A stretch of DNA of 24,983 bases from a virus: positions 1-24,983 of IMG/VR virus record IMGVR_UViG_3300025645_000426. One strand, given 5' to 3'. How positions within the stretch are numbered: the stretch's first letter is position 1; the number at the start of each line of letters is the position of its first letter. The notes beneath the pieces were generated by a model. The model did not search any database and was not told the origin of the DNA. It worked only from the letters and a program-made list of their open reading frames with translations. This document shows, one piece after another, positions 6,480 through 14,765 of the stretch. A program made the position numbers and the translations under genes.

Positions 6480-6515
6480 AAAGCCCTACCTAGTGAGAAC
6501 TAAGTAGGGCTTTTT
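6480..6515. terminator. Bidirectional rho-independent terminator between converging arms
   Basis: A 10-bp stem AAAGCCCTAC (6480-6489) / GTAGGGCTTT (6504-6513) is extended by TAGT/ACTA closing a GAGA tetraloop, with one C-A mismatch. TTTTT follows on the plus strand (6511-6515). Read on the minus strand it continues into TTTGTTGTTT, so it can also end the leftward late transcript, whose last stop is at 6528. It insulates two converging transcription units. Confidence 0.9.
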
Positions 6516-6527
6516 ATTGCCTGCGAT

Positions 6528-9254
6528 TTACTGCATAGTGGACTGACCAGCCCTTTGCATTTGTTGTTGACTATTCTGTCTTAAAAAGTCTAAGTCATCT
6601 TCTAATCCCAGCTCTGAAGCTGAAGGGTTATTACCGTTATTAACAGCAGTTACTGCGCGAGAACTAGTTAATGCTGTAGCTGGTATAAAGTTACCATAGA
6701 GTTTATTAAACTTCCTAATATTCTCAGGCGTAGCTTCTAAGAGTAAAGCCTTTAACTTATTAGGGTCTTTCATAGCATCTACTACAATGTTATTAGCACC
6801 ATCTACTGTTAGTTTACCTAATATCTCATCATATTGTCTAGCGAACATACCAGAGGTTCTTAGAGAAGCCCCTGAAGTACCTGCACCAGCCTGAGCACCT
6901 AGACGAGATGCGTACGTACCACCAACTAAACTTATAATCCTAGAAGGCGCATCAGTAACTACACCTTTAGCCGCTTGAGTAGCATTCCGTGTCTCTATCT
7001 TAGCTAACTCTAGACCTATTTGGTCAATCAAGCCTAGCTCTTCCTTAGTAAATAACTTATTAGCCGCTTCTCTAGTATCACGCGCTAGTCGTTGAAACTT
7101 AACACCAGATAACGCATTAAACGCCTGGGTTGGTTCAGCATGTCTTATTAAGAACTCACCATACGCAGACTTAAGACCATCTAGAGCCGCGCCGCTACTA
7201 TCTTGCTTAACAGTGCTAACAAGTGAAGACATAATCCTACCTTGTTCAGCATCGTTTCTAGCGGCTAAGATACGCTTCATAGCCTCATCAGGACTACCAT
7301 CTAGGTACAGTGAAGTAACTGACTTATTCTTAATGTACTTAGACATGTTATTACCAACTACAGAACCGAACATCTCATCCACTAAGCCTTGTTGGTCTAT
7401 ACTCGATGTAATACCAGCAGAGAACTCAGGAAACTCATTGAGCACTGTTTCATGTTGTTTTAAGAAGCGTCTAGCGTGTTCTACGTTAAAAGCACCTGAG
7501 CCTTTCTCTGTAGTTACTTCCTTGAATAGAGCTTTCATATAGTTCTCTACTTGAGGCATAGCTTCTGGTGAAGCCTGCTTAAGCTGAGCAATACTCTTGC
7601 GTACGTTTTCCTTAGAAGCGCCTAACAAGAAGTCTGCTGTGCCTTCATCAGTAGAAGAAGCGCCTCCTGTACGTTCATAACCAAGTAACTTACCTACTCT
7701 ACCTTGTGTAAACTTAGTATTAAGCTCTCTAGAGTACGTTACAGCATCTGCATACTCAGGAGATACCTCAGCTAGACTATCATAAATCTCTGCATTTAAC
7801 TCAGAAAGCACTCTAATCTTGTTTCGGTTAGGAGCATCTAGAGAGCGTTCTTTAGCTATGTCGTCACCTAGTCTACTTCTTAAGTCTTTTAAGACAGCTA
7901 CAGTAGGCTTCTTCATGGCTATACCTTTCTTGAATATACCGTCTTTATCAACCCTACCTACTAAATTAGTAACATAAGCTGGAATATCATCAGGGTCTGA
8001 AGCTATAGTCCTACCTCTAAGAATACCCTCTAGTGTTGTACCTACACGGTCTCCGCTTACAGCACCATCATTAGACAACTTACCCCATAGAAGCTTCTCT
8101 GTCTTACGCGCTTCAGCTACTGACTCTTCTACTGTTTGTCTAATAACTCTAGAGTAATCTACTGGGCTAGCGCCTGCACCAAGACCATTAATAGTATCTT
8201 GAGCTTTAAACACTGCCTTACTACGTAGAGCTTCTAAGTAGTCTACAGTTGCTTTAGAGCTACCTTTACCAACTAACAATGCCTTAGCTCTGTTGATTGA
8301 AACATCAGTAGCATCTGCAATTAACTTAGCGAACTCTGGGTCTTTGTTCATAGCCGCTTTCAGTAATGAATTAATACCTACGTCTTTAGTACGAGTAACA
8401 GGGTCTAGCTGTAGAATGGTATCATCCATTAAGTTATTAAGAGCCTCACTAGTAGATTGAGACTTCTTCATAATAGTCTTCTCAGCTCGAACAGTAGCAC
8501 CGTTCTTAGCAAACATGTTCTTAAGATTACCTGTTAGTATTGAAACATCTGTAACACGCTTAACAATCTCTGTAGCCAATGAAGGAGTTATACCACCAAT
8601 AAGCTCGCCGAATAACTCAGCATTAGCATTATCTGGGTATAACTCAGACATTACTTGTCCACCTACAGCAGATGTAACTACGCCAGCAGTCTCTAAAGCC
8701 GCTGTAGTTGTTGGTTTAGAAGCCGCAGTTACAAGTGCCTTCTGAAAAGAGTTTAAATCATCAAATGCTTTAGTAGCTAATTTACTACCAGCGACTTGGA
8801 AGCCACCAGCAGGCAATATAGTTTCTCCGCCAATACGGGCTATCTTACCTGCTAAATCAGTAGGTCTTGAGCCTTCCGCAGGAAACTGTGTACCTAGAGA
8901 GTTAAGACCTGCTCTAATGCTCTTAGAAGAGCCTAAAGGGTCGAAGTTCTCATCTACTAAGCCTGTCATTCTCATTATACCAGTGGCTAAATCTACAGGA
9001 AAGCCTAACATGGAAGTTAATCCATAGTTAAACTCACCTAGTAAACGTCCAGTTTCCTTACCAGCGGCACTATCTACTTGCTGTGTAGGCGCAGGCGTTT
9101 CCTGAGCTGGTACTTGCTGAGCAGGCGCAGGAGTCTGTTGAGCAGGCGCAGGAGTCTGTTGAGCAGGCGCAGGAGTCTGTTGAGCAGGGACAGCAGTAGG
9201 CTGAGGAGCACCTTGTTGTTTAAGAAAAGCTAAGTTTTCTTCTAGAGTTGGCAT
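6528..9254 (-). CDS. Large internal virion / DNA-ejection protein (gp16-like position)
   Basis: A 908-residue protein, the last gene of the late operon. Residues about 15-60 are a Pro/Gln/Ala-rich linker with three exact PAPAQQT repeats; the rest is mostly helical with glycine-rich stretches (for example LVGGTYASRLGAQAGAGTSGAS) that could insert into membranes. The end is Gln-rich (RQNSQQQMQRAGQS). Size, helical character, position after two other ejection-type genes and distance from the tail genes match the large inner-core protein of T7-like phages, which forms the conduit across the envelope during DNA ejection. I see no lysozyme-like motif. The start overlaps the upstream stop as TAATG. 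The exact function is inferred. Confidence 0.7.
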   Translation of the reverse strand: MPTLEENLAFLKQQGAPQPTAVPAQQTPAPAQQTPAPAQQTPAPAQQVPAQETPAPTQQVDSAAGKETGRLLGEFNYGLTSMLGFPVDLATGIMRMTGLVDENFDPLGSSKSIRAGLNSLGTQFPAEGSRPTDLAGKIARIGGETILPAGGFQVAGSKLATKAFDDLNSFQKALVTAASKPTTTAALETAGVVTSAVGGQVMSELYPDNANAELFGELIGGITPSLATEIVKRVTDVSILTGNLKNMFAKNGATVRAEKTIMKKSQSTSEALNNLMDDTILQLDPVTRTKDVGINSLLKAAMNKDPEFAKLIADATDVSINRAKALLVGKGSSKATVDYLEALRSKAVFKAQDTINGLGAGASPVDYSRVIRQTVEESVAEARKTEKLLWGKLSNDGAVSGDRVGTTLEGILRGRTIASDPDDIPAYVTNLVGRVDKDGIFKKGIAMKKPTVAVLKDLRSRLGDDIAKERSLDAPNRNKIRVLSELNAEIYDSLAEVSPEYADAVTYSRELNTKFTQGRVGKLLGYERTGGASSTDEGTADFLLGASKENVRKSIAQLKQASPEAMPQVENYMKALFKEVTTEKGSGAFNVEHARRFLKQHETVLNEFPEFSAGITSSIDQQGLVDEMFGSVVGNNMSKYIKNKSVTSLYLDGSPDEAMKRILAARNDAEQGRIMSSLVSTVKQDSSGAALDGLKSAYGEFLIRHAEPTQAFNALSGVKFQRLARDTREAANKLFTKEELGLIDQIGLELAKIETRNATQAAKGVVTDAPSRIISLVGGTYASRLGAQAGAGTSGASLRTSGMFARQYDEILGKLTVDGANNIVVDAMKDPNKLKALLLEATPENIRKFNKLYGNFIPATALTSSRAVTAVNNGNNPSASELGLEDDLDFLRQNSQQQMQRAGQSTMQ
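9121..9183 (-). repeat. Three exact 21-bp tandem repeats
   Basis: Three identical 21-base units (plus-strand start GCAGGCGCAGGAGTCTG) run from 9121 to 9183, followed by degenerate copies on both sides. They are in frame and encode PAPAQQT repeats near the N-terminus of the large ejection protein. Exact identity at wobble positions points to recent slippage. Confidence 0.95.
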
Positions 9255-10501
9255 TACTTGTTTCTCCCTTGCTCAATTTGCTCCCTTAGTTTAGAGGCGC
9301 GTTCTGAGAAGTCTTGTAGTTGATGAGGAAGTAAGTCTTGAGTATTAACGTTAAGCAAGTCTGTAGCTTGCATAGTATCAAAGTCATAACGAGGAGACAA
9401 CACAGGCTCTACAATAACATCTGCGGGGTTTATTCCGTAAGTCGTAGAGATTCTATTGTACTTCTCATTTACAGAATTTTGACGCTTACCTAGACTATCT
9501 TCATAGGTTGCTACTAATCTAGATATATCATTCAAAGCCTCTTGTGTATATGTACCACTAAAGAACTTAGTAATACTTCCTGATACGCGTTCTCCTAAGT
9601 TACCTAGTTTAGCCCACTTGTTTAACTCAGCTTGTGCGCGTACAGAACTACCAAATAGTTCAGAGATAGATTGTTGAGTAGCTACAGAGCCTGCACTGCT
9701 ATTTGCACGTAAAGCGGCTTTTACTTTATCTACCTTATCACTATCCTCTAGAATAGATTTAGTATCTTGTCTATAGTTATCTACTACAGTGTTCCACTCA
9801 GTAACTCCTTCACCTTTGCCAACATTAACAGTAGTACCATTACCACCTAGTACAGAGATTTTGTTATCTTTAGTATTTAATTGATAGTCTCTGCTCAAGT
9901 CTTTAATACCCCGCTTCTGAGCCTCTTCAGCTGTCAGTGTTACGTAAGCATCTTCAGGTTTAGCACGCTCTGCATTAGTATCCAATACATCTTTGTAGGT
10001 TAAGTCACCAGAAGCGTAGCCTTGAATCAGGTCTTCAGGGATTTTCTTCTCAATAAAACTAGTCACATTAGCTTGAAGCTCTTTGTTATCTTTCTCTAGT
10101 ACCGTTTGAGCTAGTAAATCTTTAGTTAATTGACGTTCAAAAGCAATAGACTCAGCGTTACCGTAATCTGTACTATTATACTTACGGATACCCTCTAGCC
10201 TTTGTTGCAAGTCAGCTACAGAGTTTGGAGCAACGTCTGTAGGAGCAGGCGCTATTGCATCTTTAGTTGCTTGGTCTCTTGCCGCATATTGCTTAGCCTC
10301 TTCCGTTTCAGCGTAAGGAGTACCTAAATACTTAGAAGCTAAAGCGCCTAAGAAAGAACCTACACCTACACCAGCCTTATCAGCTCCTGTTTGTGCTCTA
10401 GCCATATTACTTTGCATAATATCACCAATTTGTCCTTGAAAGGCTCTTTGACGCTGTGTTGTCATCTCCTGTAAGGTAGGATTTCCGAATACATCTGGCA
10501 T
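9254..10501 (-). CDS. Internal virion / DNA-ejection-type protein (415 aa)
   Basis: A 415-residue, mainly helical, soluble protein starting MPDVFGNPTLQEMTTQRQ. Early on it has a glycine/alanine stretch (GVGVGSFLGALASKYLG), followed by charged helices and a C-terminal helix (LQDFSERASKLREQIEQ). It lies between the S74-domain protein and the 908-aa protein, both joined by TAATG overlaps, which is the position of a middle-sized inner-core protein (gp15-like) in T7-type late operons. I do not recognise a specific family from motifs. The ejection role is inferred from position, size and composition. Confidence 0.65.
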   Translation of the reverse strand: MPDVFGNPTLQEMTTQRQRAFQGQIGDIMQSNMARAQTGADKAGVGVGSFLGALASKYLGTPYAETEEAKQYAARDQATKDAIAPAPTDVAPNSVADLQQRLEGIRKYNSTDYGNAESIAFERQLTKDLLAQTVLEKDNKELQANVTSFIEKKIPEDLIQGYASGDLTYKDVLDTNAERAKPEDAYVTLTAEEAQKRGIKDLSRDYQLNTKDNKISVLGGNGTTVNVGKGEGVTEWNTVVDNYRQDTKSILEDSDKVDKVKAALRANSSAGSVATQQSISELFGSSVRAQAELNKWAKLGNLGERVSGSITKFFSGTYTQEALNDISRLVATYEDSLGKRQNSVNEKYNRISTTYGINPADVIVEPVLSPRYDFDTMQATDLLNVNTQDLLPHQLQDFSERASKLREQIEQGRNK

Positions 10502-11610
10502 TACTTAGCCTCCGCTAGTTTATCCGCTAACATCTTATAGTTAACTCTTAAGTAACCATCAGAACCTTCAGAGATAGCTTCAGGGAAAATCTCCCGAACC
10601 TCTTGAGCAATTACACCATACTCAGGGTCTACAGAGATACCTAAGTCTTTAGCTATATCATTCCAATCCCAAGTATACCATTTAAGTCCTAATGCATCTG
10701 TGTCTACGTAGTCTATATTAGACTTTAAGCGCCTATCTGAACCAGCCGCGGCAGAAGTTCCACCTGTCACGTACGCCGCCCCTACTTGACCTGCCGCGCC
10801 TACTAACGAGCCTAAGAAACCTTTACCGTCTTTTTCCTGTTCTTGACCCGAAGCCATAGCACTAGCCGCTTGAGCCGCCGCAACACTACGAGCCTGTTCA
10901 GCAGATAGTCCAAGTTGTAGTAGTTGATTCTCAACATCACTAACACCAGTACCCATACCAAATAGACCTTGAGCACCACCTAGTAAGTTCTGAGTATATT
11001 GTTGTTGTCCTTGTTGATTGATACCAAAGACACCAGATTCTAAACCATAGCGCCCTTGTGCCTCTTGCATTGCTTGTTGTCTGCTTTGACCTGCTACGTC
11101 TGCTAAAGTCTGAGACTGTGCTCTACCTAGTCCAAATGCATCAGGCTGTACGAAGCCGCCTTGACCAGCTCCTGCGCCCTCTGAAGCTAATCTAAGCCCT
11201 AGTCTACCACCACCAAACAAGTCACTCTGTAGCGCCGCATTCTGTTGAGCAAACGCAGGCTGTAACATTGCTGCTTGTTGATTAAAGTAGTTCTGACTTA
11301 GTTGGTCTATGTTACTATTAAAACCAAACTGTTGAGGTTGTTGACCTAAGGCATTAGTAAGACTAGGAAGTAACTGATTAGTTCCACCTAGAGCTTGCTG
11401 TTGAATATTACTGTATTGGTCACTAGCTGTAGCGCCATACTGGTTGTCAGCATTACCATAAGCAGTACCAGAGCCTGTAGTGACTGTGAAGGGCTTAAAC
11501 GTAGCTTGTTGTGCTAATTTGGCTACTTGTCCATTTACACTAGAACCGCCACCTTTACCCTTTTGCTTTAGGGCTTGGTACTTCTCATGGAAGTTAATAT
11601 ATTTACTCAT
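10501..11610 (-). CDS. Gln/Gly-rich virion protein with C-terminal peptidase S74 domain
   Basis: A 369-residue protein. Residues 1-250 are rich in Gln, Gly and Ala (QQPQQFGFNS, NQQAAMLQPAFAQQN), like small ejection proteins of podoviruses (gp14-like). A short Gly/Ala segment about 265-288 could cross a membrane. Residues 291-369 are an intramolecular chaperone, peptidase S74 domain: SDRRLKSNI (S291 is the expected cleavage serine), LGLKWYTWDW, YGVIAQEVREIFPEAI and YLRVNYKML. In tail spikes this domain folds trimers and then cuts itself off. Its place in the ejection-protein block rather than on a fibre is unusual. Confidence 0.8.
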   Translation of the reverse strand: MSKYINFHEKYQALKQKGKGGGSSVNGQVAKLAQQATFKPFTVTTGSGTAYGNADNQYGATASDQYSNIQQQALGGTNQLLPSLTNALGQQPQQFGFNSNIDQLSQNYFNQQAAMLQPAFAQQNAALQSDLFGGGRLGLRLASEGAGAGQGGFVQPDAFGLGRAQSQTLADVAGQSRQQAMQEAQGRYGLESGVFGINQQGQQQYTQNLLGGAQGLFGMGTGVSDVENQLLQLGLSAEQARSVAAAQAASAMASGQEQEKDGKGFLGSLVGAAGQVGAAYVTGGTSAAAGSDRRLKSNIDYVDTDALGLKWYTWDWNDIAKDLGISVDPEYGVIAQEVREIFPEAISEGSDGYLRVNYKMLADKLAEAK

Positions 11611-12029
11611 TATTTGTACTCCACTGGCAATTCATAAAACATAAACCTCTTCTGAAAACCGTCATCTTTAAATACCTTAGACCAGCCTACACGTCCATAG
11701 GACTCTATAATCTCACAGCCTTGCTCTTTAGCAAAAGCTCTTATCCACTTTAGCATCTCATCCTTCCATAACATTACATCTTTACCCGCTGTGAAGTGCA
11801 TAATTAAAGCTTTCACTTGAGGATAATGAGTAGGCTCTGTAACTACAAAGCCATATACTTCCTCACCCTCATGCGCAATCCATAACTGTTGATTGTTATT
11901 TCTAAGGTTAGTCCTTATATCGTTAGCGGTAAATCTACCATAAGTGTACTTAGCGGCATCGTCTGCAAAGTCCTTAATCTTATGCCAAATTTTATCTATG
12001 TTCTGTTGTTCAATAAAAGTAATTTCCAT
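11610..12029 (-). CDS. GNAT-like protein in the late operon (T7 gp13-like position)
   Basis: A 139-residue protein with the layout of a GNAT acyltransferase: an N-terminal helix pair, LWIAHEGEEVYGFVVTEP (strands 3-4), VKALIMHFTAGKD (strand 4-5, where acetyl-CoA usually binds), a long helix (MLKWIRAFAKEQGC), and EIIESYGRVGWSKVFKDDGFQK near the end, typical of the last GNAT strands. Proteins of this size with a GNAT-like fold occupy the same place before the ejection genes in T7-like phages (gp13), where they help virion assembly and may lack enzymatic activity. The classic acyl-CoA loop (Q/RxxGxG/A) is not clearly present, so a structural role is likely. Confidence 0.65.
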   Translation of the reverse strand: MEITFIEQQNIDKIWHKIKDFADDAAKYTYGRFTANDIRTNLRNNNQQLWIAHEGEEVYGFVVTEPTHYPQVKALIMHFTAGKDVMLWKDEMLKWIRAFAKEQGCEIIESYGRVGWSKVFKDDGFQKRFMFYELPVEYK

Positions 12030-12031
12030 AA

Positions 12032-12619
12032 TTAGCTTGTCGAAACAACCCCCTGTAAGTAAACGCCGCCTGAAGGATAATTAGTTGAATTACCTTCGTA
12101 GAAGCCTGAAAGAGTTATAGTATCTCCTCCATTATATGCAATATTCATTATGTACTGCTTGCTATGTAGTCTAGGAGTCCTAGCAGACTTAGCAGTCCCT
12201 ACAGTAAACGAAACATGTAAGTAAGGTAGTTGAATCCATGTAGTACCCGCTACGAGAGCGGAAGAGACTAAAAAGGTATCTCCTGCATTCCTCTTAAAAT
12301 CTGGTAAGAAACTAGATATACTAAATGATGTAGATACTGAAGGAGCGAATCCTGTTACTGTAGGAGATGTTCCTTGAGAGAACGTGTAAGCCTTACTAGC
12401 ATTCTGAAAGTTAGCTGTAGAGATTGCGCCGCTCGTTGGAACATTAGGGACAAAAGAGCCTGCTAGGGGAGCGTAGTAGTTAGTATAAGTTAAAGGTTTA
12501 ACATAAGCACCACCTGAGTAATATTCCTCTAGACTTATAGGGTCTACACCGCCAAATAAGTCCTGAATATCATCAAAGGATACTGCACCCTCTGGAAGTG
12601 AGTTATTAGTGATAGCCAT
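12032..12619 (-). CDS. Tail or fibre-associated structural protein (195 aa)
   Basis: A 195-residue protein. The first 80 residues hold motifs recurring in phage tail proteins: VSFDDIQDLFGGVDPISLEEYY, then VPNVPTSGAISTANFQNAS. The remainder is beta-rich, with Thr, Ser and Gly (TWIQLPYLHVSFTVG, GGDTITLSGFYEGN), resembling a fibre tip or adhesin-like fold. It sits directly after another fibre-type gene (TAATG overlap) and two bases before the GNAT-like gene. It is probably a minor tail or receptor-contact protein; the motif family is known from many phages, the exact role is not. Confidence 0.65.
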   Translation of the reverse strand: MAITNNSLPEGAVSFDDIQDLFGGVDPISLEEYYSGGAYVKPLTYTNYYAPLAGSFVPNVPTSGAISTANFQNASKAYTFSQGTSPTVTGFAPSVSTSFSISSFLPDFKRNAGDTFLVSSALVAGTTWIQLPYLHVSFTVGTAKSARTPRLHSKQYIMNIAYNGGDTITLSGFYEGNSTNYPSGGVYLQGVVSTS

Positions 12620-13209
12620 TATGCAATAGTATCGTTAGCTGTAATAGATGAATCAGCAACGAGAGCACCTGTAGAACTTAATGTAAATATATTATCTCCG
12701 TTATAAGCGATGTACAACGTAGTACCACTCTGGTAGATTTGAAAGCCTGTCTTAAGCTGTGTAAGGTATAAGCCCTCTGAAGCTTTTAAGGCTACACTAT
12801 CTGCTACAATATCATTAGCTACAATATCTTGAGTAGCATCATCTAGTAAAGCATAAGTAGTTAAAGAGCCTAGAGAGTCATCTACGAACGCTGTAGTAGC
12901 AAGCTGAGTAGTATTAGTACCGAGAACTGCTGTAGGTGCTGTAGGAACTCCTGTGAACGCTGGAGAGACTTTATTAGCTTGTACGAATGCAGTAGTGGCT
13001 ATTTGAGACGTACTAGTCGCTGTAGCCGCGGTAGGCGCTATAGGCGTACCAGTTAAACTAGGCGAGTTAAGGTCTGCTTTAGTATTAACAGCAGTCTGAA
13101 TACCATTAAACTCATCATCCAATTCAGTACCAGAGACTATCTTTAAAGGATTACCAGTAAGCAAAGAATCCTTACTAGCGAAGTTTGTTGATTTAATATA
13201 TGATGACAT
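12619..13209 (-). CDS. Tail fibre protein with TGTPxAPTA repeats
   Basis: A 196-residue fibre-type protein. Residues about 47-112 contain two copies of a tail-fibre repeat, SLTGTPIAPTA...QIATTAFV and AFTGVPTAPTA...QLATTAFV, well known from phage tail fibres. The N-terminal 30 residues may attach it to the tail, and the C-terminus is beta-rich (TGFQIYQSGTTLYIAYNG). It follows the tail nozzle gene (TAATG overlap), as expected for an accessory fibre or adaptor. At 196 residues it is too short for a complete receptor-binding fibre and may be a linker carrying the next gene's product. Confidence 0.75.
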   Translation of the reverse strand: MSSYIKSTNFASKDSLLTGNPLKIVSGTELDDEFNGIQTAVNTKADLNSPSLTGTPIAPTAATATSTSQIATTAFVQANKVSPAFTGVPTAPTAVLGTNTTQLATTAFVDDSLGSLTTYALLDDATQDIVANDIVADSVALKASEGLYLTQLKTGFQIYQSGTTLYIAYNGDNIFTLSSTGALVADSSITANDTIA

Positions 13210-14765
13210 TATAGTACCTTACCTTGTTTAACGTATGTTGAAATCTTCTGTAGAGATAAAGGCGCTCCATCAATCTCTGCTTCGAAGCCTACCTGAAGAA
13301 CTGCTCCTGCTCCTGCGGCTGGCGCTCTAATCTGTTCAATTAATAAACCACCAGAGTACTCTGCAATATTATACTCTCCTATGTTATACTCATAGATAGT
13401 ACCTGAAGATAACTGATAAGGGAACGAGCGATACTGAGTATTATAATCAAAACCAATCTTCATAACAAAGTTCTGACCAGTAGCTCCTACAACTGTAGAG
13501 GCTATACGCTTAGCAATCTTAATAACATTAGGAATACCTAAGTCAAACGGATTAGTGAAATATACCATCCTATAAGATGAACCGTTATCTGTGTAACCAA
13601 AGTACTCTGCAACACCATCAATCTGTGCAATGTAAAGAGTGTCTGAATAGTCTAATAAACCTTTATGCCGTAAGCCAGCCCATTTAGTAACCCTATATGA
13701 ACCATCCTGAAGAACTTCTTGTGAATTAAAACAATAGATTATAGAGGATGTAGGAAAGCTAAGTAGGTAGAAAGAGTTACGAGGAGACCATACACTTTTA
13801 ATCTTAGAAACTGTCTCTGCTTCAATTGCTTGTATGATATCATCTTTAATATTCTTACTAATATCTCTGATTGGCTGAGACTTCTCTTGCACCGTACGGT
13901 TGAGGCTTTGTACGCCTGTTTCAGATAGGAAGATAATATCAGAGCCTGTGTTTTGAACTGAATCTCTAGCGATACATCCGACACCAGCAATTACCTCTAT
14001 AAGTGTTAAAGTAGCTGTAGAGATACTGGATACGAAGTTGTCTGCGTCCCCATAGATTATAATATGTCTCTTACAGAAAATGATTAAGTATCCGTTGTGC
14101 GCACCTAGTGCTATAATCTCATCAGTACCGTTAGTCAGTACACTAGAGATATCCAAAGAACCTGAAGTACCGCCTGACCAAGCTACACCGTCTAAAACGT
14201 CAGTGAAGTACACTGTAGTCTTGTTAGTTGATGTATTAGCCGCCCATAACCTACCATACGCTGATAGTACACAGTTAGCATCAGGAGCAGTACCTAAGTA
14301 AGCAGCGTGCTGGTCAATACTCTTAAACTCATCGGTAGTAGACTCATTAGTATAGTAAAGAGGTTTATAGCCTTGTTGGAAGAAGTATTCTCTATCGTTC
14401 AATGAGACTGCTTGCCAGTTACCTGTGAGTAATGTATCTGTTGTTGTTAGCGTAAGAGTTGTTAAGTCTAATACACCTTTGTAGAATGTATCAGCCGACC
14501 AAGACACGAAGTTATTAACACCATTAATATCAACAAAGCTCGCTACACCTGTTAGGTCTATTCCTATATTATCCCCTGCTATAGTATCTACTGAGGCTGT
14601 TCTAGTTAACCAGCCCTTACGTGAGCCTAATCTACCAAATTTATCTATAACACAGTTATCAGCTTGTCTAGCATACTTAATATCTGCATTAACACCTGAC
14701 TCTTGAGTATTTAACCCCAGAAAGCCTACCGAGTCTATAGCGGCTGTTAGTAGTTCTTTAGCCAT
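13209..14765 (-). CDS. Tail tubular protein B / tail nozzle (gp12-like)
   Basis: A 518-residue, beta-rich protein starting MAKELLTAAIDSVGFLGLNTQE. It contains features of the podovirus tail nozzle family: an early DNCVIDKFGRLGSRKGW motif (FGRLxxRxG), repeated beta strands around residues 160-300 (AYGRLWAAN, NGYLIIFCKRHIIIYG) like a beta-propeller, and KWAGLRHKGLL further on. These proteins form the lower tail tube through which DNA leaves. It lies immediately downstream of tail tube A with a TAATG overlap, the conserved T7-type order gp11-gp12. Overall length is in the range for P22 gp10-like and related proteins. Confidence 0.82.
   Translation of the reverse strand: MAKELLTAAIDSVGFLGLNTQESGVNADIKYARQADNCVIDKFGRLGSRKGWLTRTASVDTIAGDNIGIDLTGVASFVDINGVNNFVSWSADTFYKGVLDLTTLTLTTTDTLLTGNWQAVSLNDREYFFQQGYKPLYYTNESTTDEFKSIDQHAAYLGTAPDANCVLSAYGRLWAANTSTNKTTVYFTDVLDGVAWSGGTSGSLDISSVLTNGTDEIIALGAHNGYLIIFCKRHIIIYGDADNFVSSISTATLTLIEVIAGVGCIARDSVQNTGSDIIFLSETGVQSLNRTVQEKSQPIRDISKNIKDDIIQAIEAETVSKIKSVWSPRNSFYLLSFPTSSIIYCFNSQEVLQDGSYRVTKWAGLRHKGLLDYSDTLYIAQIDGVAEYFGYTDNGSSYRMVYFTNPFDLGIPNVIKIAKRIASTVVGATGQNFVMKIGFDYNTQYRSFPYQLSSGTIYEYNIGEYNIAEYSGGLLIEQIRAPAAGAGAVLQVGFEAEIDGAPLSLQKISTYVKQGKVL

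Noticed and set aside
7213-7542. 109-codon plus-strand ORF opposite the large ejection protein
   Set aside because: It lies wholly inside a well-supported gene on the other strand, has no ribosome site, and its composition reflects the complementary frame.
9121-9183. CRISPR-like array
   Set aside because: Units are contiguous and in frame with no spacers; they encode a Pro/Gln linker.
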